64,000 nucleotides of DNA from JABDBE01 sp049585795 (GTDB taxonomy: Bacteria; Acidobacteriota; Terriglobia; Terriglobales; Acidobacteriaceae), in contig JBAVAQ010000072.1 in NCBI GenBank assembly GCA_049585795.1, positions 62,001-126,000 of the forward strand. The letters run 5' to 3'. The notes under the pieces are model-generated. The model was not told the DNA's origin. It made no database searches and saw only the letters and a list, made by a program, of their open reading frames with translations. Of this stretch, positions 16,465 to 25,017 are shown one piece after another. The position numbers and the translations under genes are program-made. Numbering within the stretch: position 1 is the stretch's first letter; each line of letters begins with the position of its first letter.

Positions 16465-18306
16465 TTATTTTCCCTCCATGCTCGTGAGTTCGTCAGTTAC
16501 CGAGCGCGCGTCCAGCGGCAGCCCGTGAATGTGCGCAATGCTGCGGAGCCGCGTGACCAGTTCCGGCTTTATGTCCAGCTTGATCAAGCTGAGCATCTGG
16601 GCATCACGATTTTGTTCGACCACGTAGACCCGCTCGTGCTGCTCGATGAATTCATGCACCTCGCGCGAGAACGGATAGGCCTTCAGGCGAAGATAGTCGG
16701 TTTCGATGTTGTATTCGTCGCGCAACTGGTCGCGGGATTCAATAATCCCCCAGTGCGAAGTGCCGTAGGCAATGATGCCAATCTTGGCTTTGGATTTGCC
16801 GCTCATCAATTCGGGCCGCGGCACAAACGCCCGCGCGGTCTCGAACTTTTTATTGATGCGCTCCATGTTTTTTTCGAAATCGTCGGGGCGCTCGCTGTAG
16901 CCTGACTTTTCATTGTGGCCCGTCCCCCGGGTGAAGTAGGCAGCCGCCGGATGGTCGGTGCCGGGCAGAGTGCGGTAGCCAATGCCATCGTTGTCCACGT
17001 CTTTGTAGCGGGCGAAGCCTCCCATGCGGTCGAGATCCTCTTTCGTGAGCACCTTGCCGCGGTCGATTGGCGCCTTGGGATACTCGAAGGGATCGGACAT
17101 CCAGTTGTTCATTCCAAGATCGAGGTCCGACATCACGAAAACCAGAGTCTGAAATTGCTCGGCAAGGTTGAAGGCGTCTTGGGCCATGGTGAAACACTCG
17201 CCCACCGAACAGGGAAAAAGCAGGATGTTCTTGGTATCGCCGTGAGAAAGGAACGCCGTTGAGAGAATATCGCCTTGCGAGGTGCGCGTGGGCAATCCCG
17301 TGGACGGGCCGACACGCTGGATATCCCAGATGACGCCGGGGACTTCTGCGTAGTAGGAAAGGCCGGCGAACTCGGCCATCAGCGAGATGCCCGGCCCGGC
17401 GGTCGCAGTCATCGAACGAGCGCCCGCCCAGCCAGCGCCCAGGACCATGCCAATCGCAGCCAGTTCGTCTTCCGCCTGCACAATGGCGAAGGTCGCTTTG
17501 CCGTCGGGGCCAATCCGATACTCTTTCATGTAGTCAATCAAAGTTTCTACCAGCGACGACGAGGGCGTAATCGGATACCAGGTGACGACTGTGACTCCGG
17601 CGAACATGCAGCCCAGCGCCGCCGCGGAGTTGCCATCGACAATGATCATGCCCTGGGTCTTATCCATGCGCTGAATGAAGTACGGATCCTGCTTGGTAAG
17701 ATTGGCGGTAGCGTAGTCAAAGCCGGCGCGCACAGCGGCCAGATTTAGATTCGCAGCCTTTACTTTGGTAGCGAACTGTTTGCGCAAGGCCTTCTCCACT
17801 TCGGCGATCTCGACTCCGAGCAGTTGCGCCGCGACTCCGACATAAATCATGTTCTTGACCAGCTTGCGCAGCTTGGCTTCGGGACAGACGGGCGCGACCA
17901 GTTTGTCGTAAGGGACAGGATAAAAAATCAGATCATTGCGGAGTTTATTCAGGTTCAGAGGCTCGTCGTAAAGCACGGCCGCGCCGGGCGCGAGCGTCAT
18001 CACATCTTCTTGCGCGGTTTCGGCGTTCATGGCGATGACGAAGTCGATTTCTTTCTTGCGCGCAATGTATCCATCCTTATTCGCGCGAATGGTGTACCAG
18101 GTTGGCAGCCCGGCAATGTTTGAGGGAAACAGATTCTTGCCGGAAACCGGAACACCCATTTGAAAAATACTGCGCAGAAGCACGGTATTGGAGCTCTGCG
18201 AACCCGACCCATTCACGGTCGCAACCTGAATGCTCATGTTGTTGACGACGCGTTTCGGCTCCCGTTGCCCAAAGGCCTCGTGGAGCGCTACATCCGTGGT
18301 GGCCAT
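16465..18306 (-). CDS. korA: 2-oxoacid:acceptor oxidoreductase, fused gamma-alpha subunit
   Basis: 613 residues. The gamma domain comes first (residues ~20-200: VATVNGSGSQSSNTVL, GVPVSGKN, FVIAMNAE), followed by the alpha (pyrimidine-binding) domain with the signature WYPITPSSSLVETLI and AEDELAAIGMVLGAGWAGARS. The start at 18306 is preferred because AAGGA precedes it; the frame reaches further upstream. There is no ferredoxin-like CxxCxxC subunit, so an external ferredoxin is needed. It pairs with korB directly downstream. Confidence 0.92.
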   Translation of the reverse strand: MATTDVALHEAFGQREPKRVVNNMSIQVATVNGSGSQSSNTVLLRSIFQMGVPVSGKNLFPSNIAGLPTWYTIRANKDGYIARKKEIDFVIAMNAETAQEDVMTLAPGAAVLYDEPLNLNKLRNDLIFYPVPYDKLVAPVCPEAKLRKLVKNMIYVGVAAQLLGVEIAEVEKALRKQFATKVKAANLNLAAVRAGFDYATANLTKQDPYFIQRMDKTQGMIIVDGNSAAALGCMFAGVTVVTWYPITPSSSLVETLIDYMKEYRIGPDGKATFAIVQAEDELAAIGMVLGAGWAGARSMTATAGPGISLMAEFAGLSYYAEVPGVIWDIQRVGPSTGLPTRTSQGDILSTAFLSHGDTKNILLFPCSVGECFTMAQDAFNLAEQFQTLVFVMSDLDLGMNNWMSDPFEYPKAPIDRGKVLTKEDLDRMGGFARYKDVDNDGIGYRTLPGTDHPAAAYFTRGTGHNEKSGYSERPDDFEKNMERINKKFETARAFVPRPELMSGKSKAKIGIIAYGTSHWGIIESRDQLRDEYNIETDYLRLKAYPFSREVHEFIEQHERVYVVEQNRDAQMLSLIKLDIKPELVTRLRSIAHIHGLPLDARSVTDELTSMEGK

Positions 18307-18467
18307 TCCTGCATCCTTCCTTGACTGGGGCGGGTTTTCGCCCGCTCGGCGGTTTTTTGGAGTAATGAGGCGAACAGTCAATTATACGGCACGGGGATGG
18401 TTGGGAACACGCGTGAAGAACGAAATTTCAGGAACGAAAGTACCTGCTTAGGAAACACGGAGTGCGC

Positions 18468-19424
18468 TCACTCCACGCGCAAGAACTGCGCCATCTTGCG
18501 GAACTTATTATATCGTGATACGACTAATTCCTGGGTGGGCATTTTGATCAATTCGCCGAAATGCTTCTGCAGGGCTGCATCCAGCAGAGCCGCTGCAGCG
18601 TCGTGATCGGTATGAGCGCCTCCTTCGGGTTCGGGGACAATGCCGTCAATACACCCGAATTCAGACAAGTCCGACGCCGTAATGCGAAGGGCTTGCGCGG
18701 CCAGTTCTTTCTTCGAGGCATCGCGCCACATAATCGCGGCGCAGGACTCGGGAGAGATTACGGAATAGATGGCGTTTTCCATCATCAATACCCGATCGGC
18801 CACCGCGATCGCCAGCGCGCCGCCGCTGCCGCCTTCGCCGGTGATGGTGGTAATAATCGGCACCTGCAGTCGCGCCATTTCACGCAGATTTCGCGCGATG
18901 GCTTCGGCCTGGCCGTGTTCTTCTGCGCTCAGTCCCGGGTATGCGCCAACCGTGTCCACGAAAGTAAACACCGGCCGCTTGAACTTCTCAGCAATCTTCA
19001 TCACCCGCAGGGCCTTACGGTAGCCCTCGGGATTCGTCATGCCCCAGTTGCGATAAACATTCTGCTTGGTATCCCGGCCCTTCTGATGGCCGAGCACCAC
19101 AACCTCATGCCCGTGAAACCGCGCCATGCCACAAACCATGGCGTGGTCATCGGCGAAACCGCGATCGCCGTGAATCTCGCTCCAATTGGTGAAGATGCGG
19201 TCTACATACTCGCTCATGAGCGGGCGCTGCGCATTCCTCGCCAACTCGGCTTTCTGCCAGGCGCTGAAATGCGCCGAGACCTGCGCGTGCAAAGATTGAA
19301 TGCGATCGTGAAGTTGCTGGATCTGGCTGCGGATGTCCTCGTCCTGCCCGGGCAACGCCTGCAATCGCTCCAGTTGCTGCTCGATTCTGCCCAACTCTTG
19401 CTGCGCTCTCAGTTGCGATTCCAT
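18468..19424 (-). CDS. accA: Acetyl-CoA carboxylase carboxyltransferase alpha
   Basis: About 318 residues. Start M at 19424 is chosen for AGGA upstream and because family similarity begins at QLRAQQELGRIEQQ; the frame extends to 19598 through repeat-like sequence. Family blocks are ARNAQRPLMSEYVDRIF, HGDRGFADD, GRDTKQNVYRNWGMTNPEGYRKALR, VDTVGAYPGLSAEEHGQAEAIA and GEGGSGGALAIAVADRV. It transfers the carboxyl group from biotin to acetyl-CoA in fatty acid synthesis; AccD is elsewhere. It follows dnaE on the same strand after ~200 bases. Confidence 0.95.
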   Translation of the reverse strand: MESQLRAQQELGRIEQQLERLQALPGQDEDIRSQIQQLHDRIQSLHAQVSAHFSAWQKAELARNAQRPLMSEYVDRIFTNWSEIHGDRGFADDHAMVCGMARFHGHEVVVLGHQKGRDTKQNVYRNWGMTNPEGYRKALRVMKIAEKFKRPVFTFVDTVGAYPGLSAEEHGQAEAIARNLREMARLQVPIITTITGEGGSGGALAIAVADRVLMMENAIYSVISPESCAAIMWRDASKKELAAQALRITASDLSEFGCIDGIVPEPEGGAHTDHDAAAALLDAALQKHFGELIKMPTQELVVSRYNKFRKMAQFLRVE

Positions 19425-19625
19425 CTTCCTGCTGTCACCGTTCCGGGAAGCCCAGCGGGCCTCCACCATCGAAAGGAGAAACTCCGTGCCCGCCACTACC
19501 AGCAGCGCGTTTGTAGCCGGAGCCGACGCCGATTGCAAATCAGCCCTCCTGGAAATGGATCTCTTTCGCCGCACGTCTAAATCCATTTGTAGAAACATAG
19601 CTAGCTATGTCTCTACGAAAACGTT
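19425..19625. other. dnaE-accA spacer with repeat sequence
   Basis: Contains the palindrome at 19591-19615 and a translatable but non-family stretch whose reading (RADLQSASAP) resembles sequence encoded by repeats in soil bacteria. No gene is called. Confidence 0.45.
19591..19615. repeat. Palindrome, GTAGAGAC family
   Basis: Self-complementary core ACATAGCTAGCTATGT (19595-19610), extended outward by TAGA and TCTA with one mismatched pair. It lies just past the dnaE stop. The sequence beyond on the minus strand lacks a T-run. It resembles 23190-23214 and 36793-36814. Confidence 0.6.
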
Positions 19626-22600
19626 TTAATCAATGACCCGCACTGCGCCGCGGCCACACAATTCTTCCACCTGGGACACAAAGTTGCGGTCTGGATGGAC
19701 ATTATAGCCCTCCGCCTCCATCACCACCATGAAATCGCCCTGGCGTTCCACGTCAAACAGCACTTTCGCCTCGCCCTTGCGCTGCGCACAAAGCGCGTGC
19801 AGTGCATCGACCACGGATTCATTCGCCGTCTCCACCGGTATGCGAATTCGCAGCGAGCGCGGCAACGGGACCTTGGCATCCTCGAGCGGAATAATGTCGT
19901 TGGCCGTCAGCTTCGGATTTACGCCTTCTTCGATGCGTAGTCCGCCCCGCACCAACACCGGCACCTCCAACTTCACCTTATCCTGCAACTTCCGGTACGC
20001 CTCGGGAAAAACGATCATTTCGACCGAGCCCGACATGTCTTCGAGCGCGCCCTGGGCATAGAAGTCCCCCTTTTTCGACTTCAGCACGCGCAGGTTCGTA
20101 ATAATGCCGGCGGTGCAGATGTTTTCGTCTTTTCCGGTGGAAGCCTTGATAGCGGCGATATCAGCGGTGCTCAAGGCGCGCAGATCTTCTAGCTTGTCTT
20201 TATATTTTTCCAGGGGATGTCCGGTGATGAAGAACCCAAGAATTTCTTTTTCCGCGGCCAGCCTTGTGTGTTCATCCCACTCTGGTGTATCCGGCAACTT
20301 GTCATTGTTGACCGGCGCTTCGTCCTGTGCGAACACGCCGAACAAACCATGCTGGCCATATTCGGCGTCGCGCTGAGCTTTTTCTGCGCGATCAACCGCC
20401 TTATCCAGCACGTGCATCAACTGCGCGCGATGTCCCAGCGAATCCATGGCGCCGCTCTTGATCAGAGATTCCAAAACGCGTTTGTTGAGCAGCCGCAGAT
20501 CCACCTTCTCGCAGAATTCGTAAATCGAGCCGTAACGTCCCAGTTTTTTGCGCCCCGCGACCATCGACTGGATCGCATTGTGGCCGACGTTTTTCACCGC
20601 CGCCAAACCAAAGCGAATGGCACTACCGTGCGGCGTGAAGTTGGCGTCGCTCACGTTGATGTCAGGCGGCTCGACGGCAATCCCCATTTCACGACATTCG
20701 TTGATGTATTTCACTACGTCATCGGTATTTCCGGTTACCGAAGTCAGCAGCGCCGCCATGAACTCGACCGAGTAATGGGTCTTGAGATAGGCCGTGTGAT
20801 AGGCGAGCAGCGCATACGCCGCTGCGTGGGCCTTAGGGAAACCATATTCGGCAAACTTGGCCAGCAGGTCGAAAAGTTTTTCGATCTTCTTTGGCGGGTA
20901 CCCTCGCTGCACTGCGCCCTCGACAAAGCGTTCCCGCTGCTTGGCCATCTCCTCCGGCTTCTTCTTGCCCATAGCGCGACGCAGCAGATCGGCCTCTCCG
21001 AGTGAGTACCCCGCCAAGCGATTCGCGATCTGCATCACCTGCTCCTGATACACGATCACGCCCCAGGTTTCTTCGAGCATTTCCTTCAGCTCGGGCAGTT
21101 CGTACTCGATACTCTTGCGCCCGTGTTTGCGATCGATGAAATGGTCGATCATGCCGCCCTGGATCGGCCCAGGGCGGTAGAGCGCATTTAATGCCGTGAG
21201 ATCGTCGATTGAGTTCGGCTGGTAGCGGCGCAACACGTCGCGCATGCCGTGCGATTCAAACTGGAAAATGCCGGAGGTCAGTCCTTTGTGAAAAACGCTT
21301 TCGTAGGTTTTATTGTCTTCGAGCGGAATTTCGTCGAGAGTAAGCTTCTGGTTCCGTGTTTGCTCGATCAACTTGAGCGTGTCATCGAGAATCGTGAGCG
21401 TGGTCAACCCAAGAAAATCCATCTTCAACAGGCCCATCTTCTCGATGGCTACCATGTCGAAGGCGGTAACGATTTCGTCGTTCTTAGTCTTGAATAGTGG
21501 AACTAGCTCGGTAAGCGGACGCGGAGAAATCACCACGCCCGCCGCATGAACGCCCGCGTTGCGCACCAAGCCTTCCAGCTTGCGCGCGGTATCGAGCAAC
21601 TGGCGCACCTGCGGCTCACTCTCATACGCCTGCTGCAGCGCGGGAGAATCTTTAATCGCCTGCTCCAGCTTGATATTCAGCGTGGTCGGAACCATTTTTG
21701 CGATGCGATCCACGTCGGTGTAAGGAATATCCATGGCACGGCCGACGTCTTTGATCGCCGCCTTCGCCGCCATGGTGCCGAAAGTGATGATCTGGGCCAC
21801 ATTCTCCCGGCCATATTTTCGGGTGACGTAATTGATCACCTCGTCCCGGCGATTCATGCAGAAGTCGATGTCGATGTCGGGCATCGAAATACGTTCGGGA
21901 TTCAGAAATCGCTCGAAAAACAGTTCGTGCTGCAAGGGATCGAGATCGGTGATGTTCATCGAATAAGAAACCAGTGATCCCGCCGCCGATCCACGGCCCG
22001 GTCCCACCGGAATGTTATTTTCTTTCGCGTAGCGGATGAAATCCCAGACAATTAAAAAATATCCCGAAAACTGCATTTGCTGAATGATGGCGAGTTCCCG
22101 CGCTAAACGCTGCTCGTATTCCGCAATACTGTGCTTGACTCGCCCCTGCGCCTGCAAGCTTCGCAGTGACTCCAACCGCCGCGCAAAGCCTTCCCGAGTG
22201 ACGTGTTCGAAGTAACTGTCCAGCGTGTAGCCCGCAGGCACGTCGAAATGTGGAAAGGGATTGCTGACTTTTTCCAACCTCGTGCTGCAACGCTCGGCAA
22301 TCGCCAGAGTGCGCGAAAGCACGTCCGGTGCGTCCTTGAACACGCGAAACATTTCGTCGTGGCTCTTGACATAGAAGTCCGTGCCATGAAACTTCATCCG
22401 GTTGGTGTCCTGGATGGACTTCCCCGTCTGAATGCACAACATCACATCCTGCGCGTGAGCGTCGTCTTCGCACAGGTAGTGGCTGTCGTTGGTCGCCACC
22501 ATCGGCAGGCCCAGCTCTTTTTCCAACTGGAACAGATGCGGATGGATGCGGTGTTCCATCTCCAGACCTTGATCTTGAATCTCCAGAAAGAAATTATCTT

Positions 22601-23108
22601 TGCCGAAAATGTCGCGATAGAACACGGCTGCATCTCGCGCCGCGTCGTATTTTTCTTCCATCAATCGTTCGGCAACCTCGCCCTTCAGGCAGCCTGATAG
22701 CCCGATCAATCCCTTGGAGTGTTCTGCCAGAAACTTCTTGCTCACGCGGGGCTTGTAATAGAAGCCATGCAGCGATGCTTCCGACGTGATCTTCACCAGG
22801 TTGCGATAGCCTTCTTCGTTCTCTGCAAGGACCAGCAGATGGTTATACGTGTCGCCGTCGGGCGGAGTGCGGTCGATGTTGTGATCGTCCTTCTTGCAGA
22901 TATACAGCTCGCAGCCAATGATGGGCTTGATCCCGACCTTGTTGGCCGCGTTCACAAAATGTACGGCGCCAAAAATATTGCCGTGATCGGTCATGGCAAC
23001 CGCGGGCATGCCCAGCTCTTTGGCGCGCTCGCAGAGTTTGTCCACATCGCAGGCGCCGTCGAGCATCGAATAATCGGTATGGAGATGGAGATGAACGAAT
23101 TGGGACAT
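19626..23108 (-). CDS. dnaE: DNA polymerase III subunit alpha
   Basis: 1160 residues, the DnaE1-type replicative polymerase. The N-terminal PHP domain reads HLHLHTDYSMLDGACDVDKL, AMTDHGNIFGAVHF. The palm has GPGRGSAAGSLVSYSMNITDLDP and the catalytic ERISMPDIDIDFCMNRRDEVI, where paired Asp residues bind the metals. Fingers, beta-binding and OB-fold (ICTAGIITNLRVLKSKKGDFYAQGALEDMSG) regions follow. Upstream lie a DnaA-box-like TTATCCACA and a hairpin repeat. It is followed by accA. Confidence 0.97.
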   Translation of the reverse strand: MSQFVHLHLHTDYSMLDGACDVDKLCERAKELGMPAVAMTDHGNIFGAVHFVNAANKVGIKPIIGCELYICKKDDHNIDRTPPDGDTYNHLLVLAENEEGYRNLVKITSEASLHGFYYKPRVSKKFLAEHSKGLIGLSGCLKGEVAERLMEEKYDAARDAAVFYRDIFGKDNFFLEIQDQGLEMEHRIHPHLFQLEKELGLPMVATNDSHYLCEDDAHAQDVMLCIQTGKSIQDTNRMKFHGTDFYVKSHDEMFRVFKDAPDVLSRTLAIAERCSTRLEKVSNPFPHFDVPAGYTLDSYFEHVTREGFARRLESLRSLQAQGRVKHSIAEYEQRLARELAIIQQMQFSGYFLIVWDFIRYAKENNIPVGPGRGSAAGSLVSYSMNITDLDPLQHELFFERFLNPERISMPDIDIDFCMNRRDEVINYVTRKYGRENVAQIITFGTMAAKAAIKDVGRAMDIPYTDVDRIAKMVPTTLNIKLEQAIKDSPALQQAYESEPQVRQLLDTARKLEGLVRNAGVHAAGVVISPRPLTELVPLFKTKNDEIVTAFDMVAIEKMGLLKMDFLGLTTLTILDDTLKLIEQTRNQKLTLDEIPLEDNKTYESVFHKGLTSGIFQFESHGMRDVLRRYQPNSIDDLTALNALYRPGPIQGGMIDHFIDRKHGRKSIEYELPELKEMLEETWGVIVYQEQVMQIANRLAGYSLGEADLLRRAMGKKKPEEMAKQRERFVEGAVQRGYPPKKIEKLFDLLAKFAEYGFPKAHAAAYALLAYHTAYLKTHYSVEFMAALLTSVTGNTDDVVKYINECREMGIAVEPPDINVSDANFTPHGSAIRFGLAAVKNVGHNAIQSMVAGRKKLGRYGSIYEFCEKVDLRLLNKRVLESLIKSGAMDSLGHRAQLMHVLDKAVDRAEKAQRDAEYGQHGLFGVFAQDEAPVNNDKLPDTPEWDEHTRLAAEKEILGFFITGHPLEKYKDKLEDLRALSTADIAAIKASTGKDENICTAGIITNLRVLKSKKGDFYAQGALEDMSGSVEMIVFPEAYRKLQDKVKLEVPVLVRGGLRIEEGVNPKLTANDIIPLEDAKVPLPRSLRIRIPVETANESVVDALHALCAQRKGEAKVLFDVERQGDFMVVMEAEGYNVHPDRNFVSQVEELCGRGAVRVID

Positions 23109-23175
23109 GGGGGCTCTTATTGATTGTACTTAGGGGCTCATTCTAACGGGGAAACTCGCGCTGCTACGGAACAAG

Positions 23176-23184
23176 TTATCCACA
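23176..23184 (+). promoter_or_regulatory. DnaA-box-like nonamer upstream of dnaE
   Basis: TTATCCACA matches the TTATNCACA consensus exactly. It lies 68 bases ahead of the dnaE start codon. A single box can be chance; binding is unproven. Confidence 0.35.
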
Positions 23185-23189
23185 GACTG

Positions 23190-23214
23190 TGTAGAGCGTG
23201 GCTACGTCTCTACA
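23190..23214. repeat. Hairpin repeat, GTAGAGAC family
   Basis: TGTAGAG and CTCTACA are perfect seven-base arms with CGT/ACG pairing inside. It lies between dnaE and the glycine-rich gene. A similar motif occurs at 19591 and 36791. Confidence 0.5.
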
Positions 23215-23228
23215 GGCGGCCAGGAGCG

Positions 23229-23927
23229 TCACTCGGGTAACTGGAAGTCGACGCCGCGATCTTCGTTCGCTTTCTGGGTGGCTGGGATGTCGAGCTGCGC
23301 GATCGGAATCTTCCTTGCCTTCTCGGCATTCAGTATCCAAAATGTCTGGCCGACGATGGCGTAGTTCTGCACTTCCTCGGTATGCTTGTCGCGAAAAACC
23401 AACTCGGTCGGAGGCACCACTGTCTTCGGCGCTGAGGCAGTGGGCGACTGAGGTTGGCGCGCCTCTCGCTCTTCGCGCAAACGATCGACCTCAGCTTCCA
23501 GTCGATCAATCGCCGCCTGCTGCCGGTCGTTTTGCGCGTACGTAGCGGAATCATCGTAGACCGGATAGTTCTGATAGGAATCCGAGGAATAGGAGTCGTC
23601 CCCGTAATCCCCCCAACCATAATATGGATAGCCGTAATACCCGCCGTAGGGCCAGCCGCGCCCGTAGCGCCCACGATGGTATCCGAAGCCCGGGCGGCCG
23701 AAGCCGCCGTGACCAAAACCACCCATCACGAAATTGACGCCGCCACGTTGAACACCGGGGAAGCCGCGTGCGCCTATCATCGGACCACGACCACCAAACG
23801 CGGCGTGGCCACCGGAAAATCCGGCATGTCCCGCGAAGCCTCCGCCACCTCCGCCGCGACGTTGTCCCCACGACGGGAGGGCAAGGAAAGCCGCGCCCAA
23901 GGCCGCAACTGCCAGCCAGCGCTGCAT
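23229..23927 (-). CDS. Secreted glycine-rich protein with C-terminal domain
   Basis: 232 residues. A signal peptide (MQRWLAVAALGAAFLALPSWG) is followed by a Gly/Arg/Phe/Tyr-rich low-complexity segment (~22-125, including GGGGGGFAGHAGFSGGH and later GYYGYPYYGWGDYGDD). A coiled-coil stretch (~135-155, DRLEAEVDRLREERE) follows, and then a compact ~60-residue C-terminal region with TEEVQNYAIVGQTFWILNAEKARKIPIAQLD. The last resembles small beta domains seen in acidobacterial envelope proteins. The function is unknown. Transcription is away from dnaE upstream sequence. Confidence 0.65.
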   Translation of the reverse strand: MQRWLAVAALGAAFLALPSWGQRRGGGGGGFAGHAGFSGGHAAFGGRGPMIGARGFPGVQRGGVNFVMGGFGHGGFGRPGFGYHRGRYGRGWPYGGYYGYPYYGWGDYGDDSYSSDSYQNYPVYDDSATYAQNDRQQAAIDRLEAEVDRLREEREARQPQSPTASAPKTVVPPTELVFRDKHTEEVQNYAIVGQTFWILNAEKARKIPIAQLDIPATQKANEDRGVDFQLPE

Positions 23928-23989
23928 AGCTACATTATAGCGCTGGGCGCAAGCGGGAGTAAGCCCGAACCACTAGTTGTGATCCCCAC

Positions 23990-25000
23990 CTAGTTCTGAT
24001 CCCCGCCGCCGTGTTTTTGCCTACACAGCTTGCAATAGGCCGGCGGCTCGGTGTTGTCCACACGATGTTTCACCGGCTTCACCGTCCGCAGGTAGGCAAA
24101 GATCGCCTTCAGATCGTCGTCGGTGAGATTCTTATAGGCTCCGAAGGGCATGATCGAGTTCAGCTCTCGCGCCTTCACGTAGCCGGTGCGCATCACTTCG
24201 AGGAACAGGGCTTCGTCGTAGTAGCTGATGCCCGACGGATCAGGCGTGATGTTGGCGGTGCTAACGTCGCCCCATGGACCTCGCATCAGCCATCCGCCGG
24301 CATAGGCGAAACCAGCGACGGGCTGGCCGCGGTCTTTTGGAGTGTGACATTCCTCGCAACCAGCGATGGTCACCAGATATTTTCCATACTTCAAACGATC
24401 AGCCGTATCGGGACTGGCAACCGGCGCGGTCACCGGTTTAGGCGCGCTACGAATCAGGTAGTTCACCGGAAAGATGATTTCCGTCTTGGGCAACTGACTG
24501 CGGACCGGAGGCAGGGATCGCAGGTATACAACAATCGACGCCAGATCCTCATCCGACATGTATCGGAAGAATTCGTAAGGCATCATGGGGAACAGAGCTC
24601 GTCCGTCGGGCCCGATTCCCTCGCGAATCGCCCGCGCAACTTGATCGTCACTCAACCCGCCAATGCCGGTTTCCACATCGGGCGTCAGGTTCGGCGCGAC
24701 CACACGCCCCGGCAGGTCGGCCATCTTCACCCACTGTCCGCCGCCTTCGGTGCCGGGAATTACCGGCGCGCCGTGCTTAGTCCAGACGTGCTGCGAATGG
24801 CATTCTCCACAGCCGCCCAGTTCGAACACATAACGGCCACGTTCCAGTCGCTGCGGCGTCGCCTCGAATTTTCGTGAGGTCAGAGACCGCGCCTTCGGGC
24901 CGATAAACGGCCGCCAGCCAATGGTGAGACTGATCGCCGCAATCAGAAGAAATACGACGGCTATCCCCAAATAGAGAAGAACTTTCCCGAGCTTTTTCAT
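23990..25000 (-). CDS. Dihaem cytochrome c, membrane anchored
   Basis: About 336 residues. An N-terminal transmembrane anchor (VLLYLGIAVVFLLIAAISLTI) precedes two cytochrome c domains with haem motifs CGECH and CEECH, each followed by Met-containing axial-ligand segments (ALFPMMPYEFF and NSIMPFGAYK). The C-terminus has a CKLC segment that is not CxxCH. Such cytochromes serve periplasmic electron transfer, often from alcohol or sugar dehydrogenases. GAGG precedes the ATG at 25000. It follows the glycosidase gene by 17 bases. Confidence 0.88.
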   Translation of the reverse strand: MKKLGKVLLYLGIAVVFLLIAAISLTIGWRPFIGPKARSLTSRKFEATPQRLERGRYVFELGGCGECHSQHVWTKHGAPVIPGTEGGGQWVKMADLPGRVVAPNLTPDVETGIGGLSDDQVARAIREGIGPDGRALFPMMPYEFFRYMSDEDLASIVVYLRSLPPVRSQLPKTEIIFPVNYLIRSAPKPVTAPVASPDTADRLKYGKYLVTIAGCEECHTPKDRGQPVAGFAYAGGWLMRGPWGDVSTANITPDPSGISYYDEALFLEVMRTGYVKARELNSIMPFGAYKNLTDDDLKAIFAYLRTVKPVKHRVDNTEPPAYCKLCRQKHGGGDQN

Positions 25001-25017
25001 GTACGGCCTCAAAGAGC

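Noticed and set aside
18561..19580. 339-residue plus-strand frame
   Set aside because: Antisense to accA. Its residues look like a GC-driven shadow with many Arg/His/Gln and no domain.
23990..24050. CKLCRQKH as a third haem site in the cytochrome
   Set aside because: Spacing is CxxC followed by Arg, not His, so it is not a c-type haem motif.
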